NCBI GenBank assembly: GCA_030248295.1
Contig: JASANH010000494.1
Span: 88,881-152,880 of the forward strand
DNA length: 64,000 nt
DNA from: Mesodorylaimus sp. YZB2_4
Lineage: Eukaryota; Nematoda; Enoplea; Dorylaimida; Dorylaimidae
Direction: 5' to 3'
The notes under the pieces: model-generated
Databases searched by the model: none
What the model saw: the letters and a program-made list of their open reading frames with translations, nothing else
What the model was told of the DNA's origin: nothing
Made by a program: the position numbers and the translations under genes
Part shown: one piece after another, positions 30,744 to 41,935 of the stretch
Layout of the letters: the number at the start of each line of letters is the position of its first letter
Position numbering within the stretch: the stretch's first letter is position 1

Positions 30744-32979
30744 TTAGTACCGAAACAATGGCTCCCCATCCACATTCCTCAGCATTGGACGGTCGCAGTT
30801 GCTGTTGTGATCAATAACAGCCAAAGCGGACCGAGCATTGTAGGATTCCCTTTCATAAAAAGGACGCTTTGGAGTGTATTTCAGTCGCAGATTGTGATAG
30901 CTTTCTAATTCGCTGGTGAATAGCCCCATCGTGCATTGCGGCAATAATGGACACAGTTTCTCCACGATTAGTTTCTTCAGCGCCTCGACCGCATCCGATC
31001 CTCGTCTTATCCATCCACGTTGTTCGATTTCCGCATGAGTTAGAGGAGCGTGGTAACGAACGTGAAGGAAGGACTGGTCAGATGCCCACTCGTGCCGATT
31101 CGTTACATGGTGTAGAACTGACATAACCAGTTCTTTCAAAACGGTATCGTAATTCGTCACACCAATCATCGCTGCAATAGGCCGACAATTCTTGGCAGCC
31201 CATACAATGTGATTTCGGATTTGCTTCACCCACGGGCCAAGCTCTTTGTATTCTTTTTTCTTACCCAATTCGCTAATCTTTTTCTTGAAGTTTTTGGACA
31301 AGCGCCATATATCGAGTTCATGACTGATCGCCGCGTAGTCACTTTTCATCATTGAAATCACTTGACGGTTTTGATCGGTGCACAATACTGAAATCTCTAC
31401 TTGGTCATCATGAAGCAGTTGATTGAGAATCTGGTAAACACCTTTTTTTCCGTACACACGCTGCTTGTCGATGACGGATCTGTGATTTTGACTGGATTGA
31501 AGGTCAAGACTTTCTTATCAGCCAAGTTCATCGCAGTAACTGTGCAATAATGCGAGGAGTGACCTGGCGAATTGTATTGGCCATCTGCCCCAATTATCAA
31601 TTTTGAGTCAGGATTTTCCTCCTGCTTTCGCCCTATTTCATCGATCAGCTGCTGCCGTTGATGGGTGTAGGCGTCCACAATGACTGGAAATACGAAACAT
31701 GCTTGATATCGAGAATGCATCCTTTCGCTGTGAATTCCTATATTGATCACATCCGCCACTGCCCTAAATTCAGAATAGGTTGATCCAGAACAAACAATGG
31801 CTGCTGCTAACTCCAGATTCGTCGCTCCCGTACGATGAATCACTTCGCAAGAGTCCCACGCTCCTGCATGGCCACCAACACATGTCCAAGAAATATGAAG
31901 ACGAGAGCCATATTGCGTCGACTGGATCACATGTGGTAAGATTTCTTTTCCACATCCCTCCTGCTTGCAAATTGTGAACAGATCGGCCAACTTCTCGCTT
32001 TTCACCAGATTTATTTAATGTCGCTGGTTCAACGGGCAGGTGATAGATGTTTCATCGGCTTCATCTTCAGTACTGGATGATGTTGATTCCTGACCGCCGC
32101 CAAAGGACATACCGAATGCTTCTTGCCTAGGACTGCTGCCAGTACTGGAGTGAATCGAAGTCGAATCCATATATGATGCACCAAAATCGGGAGCTACAAA
32201 AGTTTGATCGAGATCCCTCGCTGCGATAAATGATGATTCTCCAATGATGGCAACCACTAAAGATGATGTTGCCGTTAACAATTCCAATTCCGCTGGCTCA
32301 AATTCGGATCCAACAAAGCTGGTCTCGGCTTTATTTTGACCCTTTCACGACAGTTTTTTGGGAATACTTGTGCTCTACTAAGGGAGCTGGCGTTACGGCC
32401 TCACTCGACCCTATGCCTGGCGAACTACTTCTAGGAAGAGCCATTGACGTAGTCGCTTCCGATTCGGCAGCAATTTCTCTCCAATTTTCGGGCAAATCAA
32501 ACTGCAAAAAGAAAACCAGGCAAGATATGAGATCGCCGAAATACTGCTTCTATCTGATGCCGAAATACTGCTTAGCCCTCGAGTGCGGCTTATGGTGCTT
32601 GGCTATGGATAAAGTATGACATGACATGACATGACATGATACTACGTATTCTGATTTTAATAAAGTCAGAAATTGTAAATTCATTACTTACCATACGATT
32701 CCAATCCGATTTGGCGAGTAGGCACGGGCAAGCATTTGCAGTCAGAGTATACCGTCGTACGTCCTGTCCAAGGCGACTGAACATTGATGGCAAAAAATGT
32801 CTTCCACACACCATTAAGGTATCTGGCAGCACAGTTTCTTCAGATACGTTTAATCCGGAACGCCAAAGCCGTAATTTTGTAGAATCCTTTGGAAGAGTAA
32901 AAAGTGGAAGGGAATATCGCGCCGGGTCTCGACATGATATTCCACAAATGTTGCACGACCACTTAGCTAGATTAAACAT
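30744..32979 (-). pseudogene. Kolobok THAP-domain transposase
   Basis: Exon 1, 32979-32692 (288 bases, donor GTAAGT), starts MFNLAKWSCNICGISCRD and contains FTLPKDSTKLRLW and VCGRHF, the C2CH pattern of a THAP DNA-binding finger. Exon 2 begins near 32501 (FDLPENWREIAAE). The catalytic part has GADGQYNSPGHSSHYCTVT (first Asp), LCTDQNRQVISMM (second Asp) and HELDIWRLSKNFKKKI, then LESYHNLRLKYTPKRPF and SALAVIDHN near the end. These blocks are typical of Kolobok transposases, which cut at TTAA. Defects: stop near 32330, stop near 32016 and a frame change near 31490. Otherwise complete, suggesting recent loss. Confidence 0.85.
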
Positions 32980-33061
32980 TGTGAAAACTACTTGAAAATT
33001 TGTGCGACGTAGAAATAAGATTTTCGTTTCCTCATTTTATTTTATTCCAGCGAGATATCTG

Positions 33062-33278
33062 AATTACGAGCGGTTACAGTAACCCGCACAGGAGCATGTT
33101 GCAGTAAGCAGCACACTACCTATCGATTCGCTTATTTTTCGCGGTAAAGTCTGATTTTTGACTTTATTTCCAATTTTCTAGAGAATGGATGGAAAAAATT
33201 TTTTTCCCCGTTGGAATTTGACATTGCTATATGGGTACTATTCGCTGATCTTGTTATCTCTGACGTGTCCGTGGCCCT
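33062..33278 (-). repeat. Kolobok right terminal inverted repeat
   Basis: Inverse complement of 28960-29186, followed by the TTAA duplication at 33279-33282. Confidence 0.9.
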
Positions 33279-33282
33279 TTAA

Positions 33283-35252
33283 CATGAAGTAACAACTGGC
33301 TACTTCTCTCTCCTATAGCATCCATGATTCGCTGAACTACTGCTCGCTGCTTTTCATTAAGCTTTTCATCATATTCTATCCAACTCATTCTCGCTTTCAC
33401 CTGCTGAAAATCTGCTAATTCTTTAACAGCAGCACTCAACTCGATAGGTTTTCCCATCATTTCAGCATGCATTTCCAAATCCACCTCTTCCTGTTCACTT
33501 ATTGGCTTCTGCTGCTCTGCTACTATTCTCTCTTCGCTTGCATAACTCGCTTGCCATCTTTCGTGGTAATCTTTCAACTGACAATAATCACCTGTAGCCA
33601 CAAGTCCGCAAATGTCTCCTTTGTAGATTTCCCCGGCAAAAGCGAACTTCCTTTATTTCGAAATGGAACAAACATCAACAACAAACTATAGTAGTATGCA
33701 TCAAGTTGTTCTTTTAACCTTGGCATGGGACGGCTTATTAAATGCGGCACTACCCTGCATTTATTCGACATATATCATTCTGCAATCCCAATATTTCTTG
33801 CTCACCCTCCCGAGCAGTGTCATTTTCCACCTCGCTTATTTGCTCATCTGCACTCATACTATCACCACTATCTCCTACATCGTCACTTTCTACTTCAACG
33901 CCATTGTTTTAGCCCACAGTGTCAACTGTTCCGTTGCCAAGGCTCATTTGATCCGACCCACTCTCCATCGACACATGTTTTGCCGTAACCGTATCGTCCA
34001 TACTTTCTATAACGCCCTGCTGCTCAACATCACTTACTGACTTATTAGCCTGCAATTTCTTTTTCCATCTTTTTTCTAATTGCACGGCTGCTTTGTTTGT
34101 TTTCTTATGAAGCATATCATACCATTTGGTAAATTCGTACAAGTTCATATTCTCCAACTGTATCGGCCTGTTCGGGTAACGATCACTAATCCAACTAGGC
34201 TCGAAAAACGCGCGGGACCCTGAGTTTTCCTCGCATCGATAAGCATCTGCTAGCAAAACTAAACAACTGCCCCTCCCCCACACCGACTTATGTTTTCTAA
34301 TATCATTAAACACTCCGTCCAAAGCTGCTGAATCGCCCTTGTTCGAATACGAAACGATATAAATGATAATGGCTTCACTTTTATCGCCGCAAAATTGCAC
34401 ATCGATATTTGACTGCCACAATAGTAACATGGCCTCAGAATAATCGTTTATAAAGATTCCTCGATTACTACGTGGCAACTCGTATAACCTACTCGCACCG
34501 ATGCCATTCGCTTTTCTTCGGCAACACTGCACAGGATCCCTTAATATAGCATCAGTCGTTGGTGCTCGCGGGAAATCAAACCCGCACTTACAATAAGATC
34601 CGTGCAATCCTTTTCTAAATTACCTGCAGTACCGATTACACGTATGCCATTGATGTCTAACCACCAAGTCATACAATACAGGGTGATCTTCTCGTTCGTC
34701 CGGAAGCCTACACGTCACATATATCTGTATGAAATCCAAAATTTCTTCTTCTGAGGTGACACCCACTTTTGGCGCACCCTCTACCCAGACAACCATGTGC
34801 ATGTGCGGAGCACCACGCTGCTGATATTCGTATCTCCAATACCAATCAATCACTTTCCCAAGCGGCCTGTCACGAGCTTTAATGACATTACTGAAAAAAC
34901 TAAGAAATCGTCTATTGAAATGCTTGGCCGTATACACAGCATCCATGACACACCGTTCGCCCGCTCGCATGTTTTCCACGCCTTCTAGATCACCATTCAT
35001 TGTCACTAACAAATCTTTCATATCTTCCCACTCATACTCTGCAGCTGATAATGTCACGAACCAAGTAGGGGAACCCAACTCCCTCTCCATGGCTTTTAAA
35101 TCTTTTCTCCTCGCAGCCCAATATTCTGCACTGCCTCTTAACTGGGCAAAGACCGTTTTCAAAGAACACTTGAATTCACGACTGCCAGAAGCTACCGAAT
35201 CTAGAATATCTTCAACAATCTTCGACTGCAACTCTTCACTGCACAACATCAA
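33283..35252 (-). pseudogene. Helitron 1: Rep (HUH) nuclease and start of helicase
   Basis: Minus from 35252: a Rep region with WFVTLSAAEYEWEDMKDLL and AVYTAKHFNRRFLSFF, YEYQQRGAPHMHMVVWV (HUH box HMH) and HQWHTCNRYC. After one in-frame stop at 34620 come SYCKCGFDFPRAPT and RGIFINDYSEAMLLLW, as in other Helitrons. Then YYYSLLLMFVPFRNKGS and, in the final part, LNEKQRAVVQRIMDAIGE followed by SSQLLLHV at the Kolobok border. HUH nucleases nick and join DNA through a Tyr during rolling-circle transposition. Frame changes occur near 33900 and 33770-33600. The N-terminal Helitron domain upstream of 35252 is missing. Confidence 0.85.
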
Positions 35253-35285
35253 TTAGCAAATACCGGATGCTATTGCTCCCCTTCT

Positions 35286-35858
35286 CTATCTGTGAAACAA
35301 ATAAAAAATATACTGCGGATCGCGACGCCGCCTCGGCTCGACACAGCACAACTTAGCCTTCTCATATCCCGAAAACGTCAGCTTCACATCTCCGCGAACC
35401 AGCCGGTCCACATTTGTAACATTTGGTTGATTGGTATTGCGATTGGGTGTTTTTGGTGGAACGACAAACAACAACAGTATGTCCGGAGCTGTTGTATAGC
35501 TTACATTGTTTCCATCCATGTTTGTGGGTGTAGGCCGTTTTAAACAAGTGACATCAGAGTGATTTTTGCATGTTAGCTTTTTGTGATGACAGAACGAACA
35601 GAATAGCATTGTAGACGATGGCTTTGACGTCTTTTGTGGCGCATTTACAGCAGCTGTGTTTAAATAGGTTATGTTTGTTAGGACTTCAAGCTTGGTGATC
35701 GCATAATTGATAGCTGAACTCAAGGTTCCGCCAGGGGCGCAGAGATGAAGTTGCATGGCCCTGTGCACGTAATCATCTAGGGCTGGCTGTGCTAGATCTG
35801 TAGTTAGTAGTGATCTAACGTGCTTATAGGCCAAATGCTCAATGAGCATTTTGCGCAC
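35286..35858 (-). pseudogene. Retroelement gag-like zinc-knuckle fragment
   Basis: An open minus frame starts near 35858 (MRKMLIEHLAYKHVRSLL, DDYVHRAMQLHLCAPGG). A Cys/His-rich stretch FCSFCHHKKLTCKNHSDVTC follows. In a neighbouring frame CKLYNSSGHTVVVC and KCYKCGPAG resemble CCHC nucleocapsid knuckles with one Cys changed. Together they look like the end of a retrotransposon gag whose frame has shifted. It directly adjoins the Helitron Rep region. Confidence 0.4.
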
Positions 35859-37335
35859 GCATCCTTTCTCTAAATTTTAAAACTCACTACTGTATATTAC
35901 TAAGAGCAAGTGCCCAAAACTTATCAAAGTTCGTTTTTCACACCTTGGCGACTGCTTCTCGCGGCTATTCTCGACGCAGTAGGCGATTAACCGCACTCGC
36001 AGACTATGACGACTCGTTTGCATTGCCGCCTGACTTGTGTCAGCCGCGACGTTCCTGCTTTTGTCTGCTTGAGCCTCACCATGTACATCTTCTCTTGTGA
36101 TCGTGATGTCTTCCGTCTGATCACCATTCTCGGCAAAAGTAGAAAATAAGCGTCATCATCCACCCATTAGCTGTCAAGCAAATTTTAATGCTCATGACAG
36201 TAATGTCGGGTGCTTGTAAAATCATATGGCGCCAAGTAAGTCATTGCTTTCATTGTAGTGAACATCTAGATCGTCTTTTTAAAAATCGTGAGACGGGATA
36301 CGACCGTCTTTGCCGTGTTTGTGAGACGTCTGGATCGTCTGGTTATCTGAAGACATCAGCAAATATTTCGCTATTAGTCTGATAAGATTGGACGTACTTG
36401 TTCACTGTGTATTTTGAGGGGTGTCTTGTTCTTACTAAAATACCTAGTATATTTCTAAAGGAATTAGGGGCAAGAATTGTTTTTGGAACAGTGACGCTCA
36501 CTCTTCCCAAATCTTGATAAATTTTGATACATCGCAGCATGAAGCCATTTCCTGTTCTGCTTTGGGATGAATGGGTGCCGATGAGGGAACCGAGGAGGTA
36601 GAGATGATCCGAGTCGACTATCTCGGCTGTTCGGTCAAAAATGGGGCTGTTATGAAATGCTGCTTCCCCATTGAAATTGGAAGCATTGCGTGGAAAATGG
36701 AAAGAGGCGAGCACTGGTACGAGGAAGGAGTCTAGTAAAAAGTGGGAGGAGGCGAAGCCTGCGATCAGGGAAGTGTGTCGCAAGTGGTGGGGCGACGAAA
36801 ACTTGGAGACCGAAACAGCAGCTAAACTGGCCAGGAAGAAAAAGACACGCAGTAATAGCCAAGGTGAGATAAAAGCACTGGAAGCTGAAAAATGCTAAAA
36901 TAAGAGAAGCGATAAGAATCATACCAGGTGCGCAGTTACGAGCGAGTGTTCGACTTGCGGGCTAGTGAATCAACTCGTGTAAAATGTGTCCTTTCACCCT
37001 CGAGTGCGCATAAGCGTTTGGTGATGCAGTGAAACATGAACATGACGGAGGCGATACATTTTTAAAGAACAGACAAAAAGTAGTTGGCGCAAAACGAGTG
37101 TGGCGTGCCAAGTGGGTGTCAAAAATCAAGTCAAAACCGCAAATTGACAAGTGCCAATTGACTAGCGGCCAGTCTTGTCATGACAAGTCGTGTCAAACTG
37201 AGTTCTATAAAAAACGTAAAGCACTTGTCACTTGTCACTTGTCGCTCATTAACAACACTTGTCGGAATATTACTTGCCGAAAAAGCTGCAGTCAGGTGTG
37301 TGCTTCGTAAATCGCTTGCAAAGTTAGCTTCAACT
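35859..37335. other. Stretch without a recognised gene
   Basis: A plus frame at 36188-36382 has two CxxC pairs (SHCFHCSEHL, LCRVCETSG). Another at 36671-36898 is strongly charged (SKKWEEAKPAIREVCRKWW). Neither is assignable. The repeated phrase cacttgtcacttgtc near 37225 precedes the next gene. Confidence 0.35.
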
Positions 37336-38100
37336 ATGACTACACCGAAGAAAACGGGTTTTGCGACGACTAAGAAAAAGAAAAGAGAGATAAAAATACA
37401 TATGCGATGAAATTATCGATTATGAATAAAATTAAGAATGCAAATGATTATCTTTTCGGATCATTGGACAATGTTCATTTGAAAAAAGCGAGGCAAGGCA
37501 AGTGGGAAAAAATTTACGAATACGCTGTGAGTACGGGTTTTGTTTTCCCTTCCGATTCGGATTCGACATATTTACGGGACACGACGTGGCCAAACTGGCG
37601 GAAGAGAGCAGTAGCAAAAGTCGATGCTGCTCGAAAAACCGGTGGTGCTACTGGTGAGGAGTCGCAATTATCAGATATGCATGAGGCAGTGTTGGATGTA
37701 ATTGGTCTTGAGTCCGCTGCCATGTGTGGAGTTACTGGCACTAGGGAGTCTATGGACGAGAGTGCAGACACCACTGACTGGAAAAACAATATTGCTCCAA
37801 ATGAAGTTGGAGAAGTGAAAGCACTAGCATCTTCTCATCAACAATTAGCTGCGACTGGTACAGCCATTACTGATCTGCAACAATCGGCATTGACAGGGCA
37901 GTCGCACCACGTTTCGGCGAGTGCTTTAACATCTTTAACATCCTTAACATCCAAAATAAGCGAGATACTCAAGAAACCGTGAAAGATGTTTATTTAATGG
38001 AATTAAAACAGAAAAAGGAAGAACTGAAGATGCGACATTATGAATCAGCAAGTTATGCTTGCATGCCGTTCCTATGTATCTACGATTCGCCGATTGATAC
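37336..38100 (+). pseudogene. Myb/SANT-like DNA-binding protein of transposon type
   Basis: An N-terminal basic piece MTTPKKTGFATTKKKKRE (37336) is followed, after a frame change near 37400, by a long open frame to 37980. It contains LKKARQGKWEKIYEYAVSTG, TYLRDTTWPNWRKRAVAKVD and AARKTGG, the pattern of the Myb/SANT-like domain found in animal Harbinger-type elements and related genes. After another one-base change at about 37978 comes a charged helix ETVKDVYLMELKQKKEEL, which would be the C-terminal coiled coil. The gene runs directly into 28S-like sequence near 38106, so it is broken there. No nuclease partner nearby. Confidence 0.55.
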
Positions 38101-38105
38101 TTCAT

Positions 38106-38262
38106 CGAGCGTTGAACACTTAAGTTACGATTAGAACTGGCACGGACTACGGGAATCCGACTGTCTAAATTAAAACATAGCATTGCGATGGCCATTAAGC
38201 GGTGGTGACGCAATGTGATTTCCGCTCAGTGCTCTGAATGTCGAAGTGAAGAAATTCAATCG

Positions 38263-38298
<36 letters not shown>

Positions 38299-38338
38299 CA
38301 AGATAGCCGGATGCCTCGTCATCTTATTAATGACGCGC
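38106..38338 (+). rRNA. 28S rRNA fragment, truncated and diverged
   Basis: The sequence follows animal 28S rRNA closely: cgttgaac, gaactggcacgg, gggaatccgactgt, aattaaaaca(t)agcattg, gacgcaatgtgattt, cagtgctctgaatgtc, gaagtgaagaaattcaatc, gcgcgggtaaacggcggg, agtaactatgactctct, aagatagcc, atgcctcgtcatct and ending tgacgcgc. Several substitutions (for example ctctcaagatagcc where ctcttaaggtagcc is expected) mark it as a pseudogene. The match stops at gacgcgc, between the classical R2 and R1 insertion points. Confidence 0.85.
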
Positions 38339-39009
38339 CTAGAGTCATGTAAGTAGACCTGATACTAACGAGGTCTCGTATATAAGGGTCGAGTCACGAA
38401 AACTGACCTTCTAACCCAGAGGAGAGTTGATACTCTACCTAGGGCAGACTGAGTACCTCGAGTGGGTCGCCTTTTTCCCACTAAGGCTACTGATAAGAGA
38501 GCAGGCTCCTGCCTCTTAGAGAGAGGCTGATAAGCTCCTAACTGGGTTGGTAGTACCCCAGGGCCATAAGCCGAAGTATTCCCGGGAGGCAAGGGTCGAG
38601 GGAACTCTTTTCTCCCGCTTATGTTTTTTAGTATGGGACAGGGTATGGCCCGAGGTTATAGACCCGATACATACCTAGGAAGGCGAGAATAGATAAGAAT
38701 GCGAGCGGGTATATATACTATGTGTACTGTCGTCTCCGTCTGACTTCAGTAGTTATACTCTTATCTTTCACCCTGAGGTTGGTTTTACAGGGCGGAAAAT
38801 TCTTCATAAGAGAATAAGACCTATAATAGGACCTTGCCTATCAGGCCTATACATATAAATATAATCGTAAGCTGAATATACTAGCCATAGGCTAGTTCCA
38901 AGCCAATTCATTATCGGATAATGCCGCTTCCCTCAATATGACTTGGCGCACCCAGGACGCGCTTAGAGCCATAAGAGTAGACCTGATACTAACGAGGTCT
39001 CGAATATAA
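38332..39009 (+). repeat. Direct repeat after the 28S break, two copies
   Basis: 38332-38386 and 38956-39009 share gacgcgc, then (c/t)tagagtcat or (c/t)tagagccat, then gtagacctgatactaacgag and gtctcg.atataag. The 570 bases between contain no recognised gene. Both copies begin with the 28S heptamer gacgcgc, as if two elements were inserted head to tail at that site, or a 5' repeat were internal to one element. Confidence 0.6.
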
Positions 39010-40429
39010 GTGCAGTGAGGTTGACTGCAGCTAATGAATTGCCTATTCGAGTTTAGCGCGCGAGCTGACTGGTGTCTGCGTGTGCGCGGCGAATGTCTGA
39101 ATTCTTGTGTGGTCTGATTATTCGTGACTTCAGTGGATAGCACGTAACCGTGTTCTGTGCGGGTGCTCGTCATGTCCCACCGGTTTACCACCCGACGTCC
39201 TCAATACCGCACTCCGTATGCTCGTCCAGAACCCCGTCCAGATAACGCCAATGGTTTGTTATGTCAGTAACCCGTATCATCCCCTGGCACCTTCACATAT
39301 TATGGGGGCTGCTTCGTTTCGGCTCTTTGTACTGGCGGGATGTTCGATCGTTGTGACGCGATTTTCTTCTCTGGTTTTTTTCTGATAGCCGAGGTGTTAT
39401 GCGTTTCAAGGTGATCACAACTGCCTTGTGATCTATATTGGCGTAATCCTAAGGTGACGAATAATTCCTTGGTGGTCAGTTTGAAATCCAAGCCTTATTT
39501 CGGCTTTGTTTGGGGAGTTTCGGTGCTCCACTTCCTCATCTGTGTTGTTTTTGTTGCAAGGTCAGTACCTGTGTTTGTACCTACGGCTAGGACAGGTTTC
39601 TACTCGTATTGTGTTCAGGTGCACGGGCTTCCTTCGATCGCGAAAGATTGTGTGGGTGGCACTGCCAGGTACATTTGGTCGTTTGAACCAGTTTTTTTGG
39701 GACTGGTCTGGGCTGCACTCGTTTGTTTATACGGGAGTAGGGAAGGATATCAGGATGGCCCATGTAGAAGCACTCGTTTTGCAAGAAGCACCCTAGAGAC
39801 GTATTCGTACCTTTTCGAGGTTCTAGGGAGGAAACGCTAGTGGGTAAAACCTACCAGTAGGCCAAAACGAATACAAAGACATATGCTATAAGCTCAGGAA
39901 AGAGACTTAGCAAGCATATAATATATAATGAGTCCAACAGAGAGCTTCAGGTGTATAATAAGTACAAGAAAGGACTTGAAGAATATACCAAGTTCAGGAA
40001 CTCAAGAGAAACATAGTTTAGCAGGGAGCTATGAAATATGAAAAAATAACAGAACAGACCCATATATAAACATGGGAGACCTGGATAGTTCAATAAGAAC
40101 TATGAAACAAGAAAAATTAGCTGAACCGACCTCTATGAAAGAAATCCACAGAATAAGCATATAGAAAGGAATATATGGTAGATATAATATGATGACAAGG
40201 AGTTCAGTTGGAATACAATAGTTACAAAGTTTACTCCGCGATAGCTAGATTCCGAGAAAAAGGTATGGCCTATAAGAAGTGGTAAAAGCCTAAAAATACT
40301 TTTGTAGTAAATAAGTTAGCACCAAGAAATATAGGTTATATACCTAGATAGGAAACCGCGGAAGGTTTTCATAAAAAAAGTACTCAAAAACGTTTTATTA
40401 TAGAACATATCAGATCGATCAAATCAAAT
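39010..40429. other. Stretch without a recognised gene, purine-rich in the second half
   Basis: A minus frame at 39300-39491 (MDFKLTTKELFVTLGLRQYR) and a plus frame at 39454-39840 overlap; neither has a known motif. 39850-40380 is A/G-rich on plus, with loosely repeated phrases (caggaac, agaaac). It may be the body of an unrecognised retroelement downstream of the 28S fragment. Confidence 0.35.
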
Positions 40430-40566
40430 CAGAAGGTCAAATCGGTGGATTTCGAGGAAATCGCGGAAACGGTGGTTTTTGTGGAAATCGTGGAGGCGGT
40501 TCCAGGAAACAGAGAAGACCACAGCACAAGTACCTTGAATCACGGAAGCCAGCCGACAAATCGTAA
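40430..40566 (+). pseudogene. Gly/Arg-rich (RGG-like) peptide fragment
   Basis: One frame reads GQIGGFRGNRGNGGFCGN, then RGGGSRKQRRPQ, ending at a TAA at 40564. RGG-like boxes bind RNA and also occur at the end of retroelement gag proteins. No start is seen, so it is only a fragment. Confidence 0.3.
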
Positions 40567-41469
40567 AGCAAAAAAATGCGATATGCGGGTAGCTGGGGGT
40601 GCTCTAGCCTCTAGGCTACATATTATGCGAACCCGTCTAGCTAATTATAGGTTAGCTGACCGAGTGGGATCCCGAGTATGATCCGAGGACTGGATGACCC
40701 TTGGGATCAGAATATATTGCAGTGCATCGGTAATCTAGTAGAACTGGTACTCGAAGACGCGCCATCTAGGAGCCCAATCGAAGTATCTCGATGGAAGAAA
40801 GACTCACGAACTCGCATGAGTACCGGTACCCTGATCTAAGGTATTAGAACTATCGAAGCCTGCACAAGCAGCTATCGGACCCGGGCATAAGAGCCAATTC
40901 GATGCCGTGGTGGGAAGCGCAGCGACGAAAACGCCTACGGCCACGTTAAACAATCTTGGATCGGGCAGTGCCCTTTTCTCCCGTCCTTCCACCTATAGGG
41001 CCTGGCAGTTAGCCAAGGTGGTCGTAATCTCTATGCCCCGAAGCGTAAAACCGCGGGTTTAGCGTAAAGCGTACCGGTTCTGACAAACATGGTACCCAGG
41101 AGTTGGTGGGCAGTCTTGTCAAGAGAATCGATACTATGTTTAAACGTTTCGACAAGTTGACGCCACCAACTTCGCCCCCTCTGGGGCCAAGCGAGTGATG
41201 GACCGAGAACTAGCGGAACGGCGACCAACCAAAGAGAAAGAAGCCTCGCAAGTCTAGGGAAGGGACGAGCAAACCTCCAACCCAGTAATGGGAAGGGGAA
41301 ACCGTCCCGGAACCTTTGTATGGCGTTGGAGTTTGTATCTTCCGGTTTTAGAGTTGTGTTTCGAGTGGCATTATTCGAGGTAATAAAAATTCTTTTTATC
41401 CCCGAATAATGGCGCTTGCTCGGGAAACACCTAAGTGTCATCCGATTCTCAAAGCAGGCAATATCAGCG
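40567..41469. other. Stretch without a recognised gene
   Basis: Only short frames, no motif. Its position upstream of the BEL fragment suggests degenerate retroelement sequence. Confidence 0.35.
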
Positions 41470-41935
41470 ATCGCCATATCGTATTTGATCTCTGCTTGGG
41501 CGTATTGCTCACTTTCAGTAACGAACTCAGCCGAATCCATGCAACTCCGTGGCGGTCCAGTAGCAAAGGAAATACAAGACAACATGATCACAGGTGTGCA
41601 ATTAATAGCTGATGCAATCGATTTCTATCCAATCGCAAAGAAGCTTTTCGCTGAAGCATCAATGAATCTACGAGGGTGGAACTCAAATGATCAAGAATTC
41701 CTCAAAGCAATTTCAGAAGTGGACCGAGCAAAAGCGGCTCAAATGAACGTCTTGCGCATAAAGTGGGACACTGGTTCTAATATGATCTCGATCAACCATG
41801 CAGAGCCTGTCATCGAAGGTGAGCCTACAAAGCGGTCAGTATTCAGCTTTATTCATAAGGCCTTCGACCCTCTTGGCCCCATGTGCCCAGTCATGGTCAA
41901 TGTCCGCCACTGCTTTTAAAGTCTATGGACGACAG
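41470..41935 (+). mobile_element. BEL/Pao retrotransposon pol fragment
   Basis: The plus frame has NMITGVQLIADAIDFYPIAK, KLFAEASMNLRGWNSND, DRAKAAQMNVLRIKWDTGS and TKRSVFSFIHKAFDPLGPMC. These are the BEL/Pao blocks at the end of the reverse transcriptase and the linker to RNase H (MNLR.W.SN, VLG..WD, TKR..LS.....FDPLG). The catalytic reverse transcriptase motif upstream is replaced by unrelated sequence and the rest is missing. No LTR is seen. Confidence 0.8.

Larger units (their letters stand above)
28960..33278. mobile_element. Kolobok-type DNA transposon, full length (4319 bp)
   Basis: The ends agggctacggacacgtcaga (28960) and its inverse complement with one change (to 33278) start inverted repeats of about 220 bases, 28960-29186 and 33062-33278. 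TTAA flanks both sides. Inside are a minus-strand gene with a THAP zinc finger and a DDE transposase of the Kolobok type, and a plus-strand spliced gene with a P2X7-C-terminal-like domain, converging. TTAA duplication, AGGG ends and THAP plus this transposase fit the Kolobok superfamily. Both genes have a few inactivating changes, so it is recent but probably dead. Confidence 0.9.
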
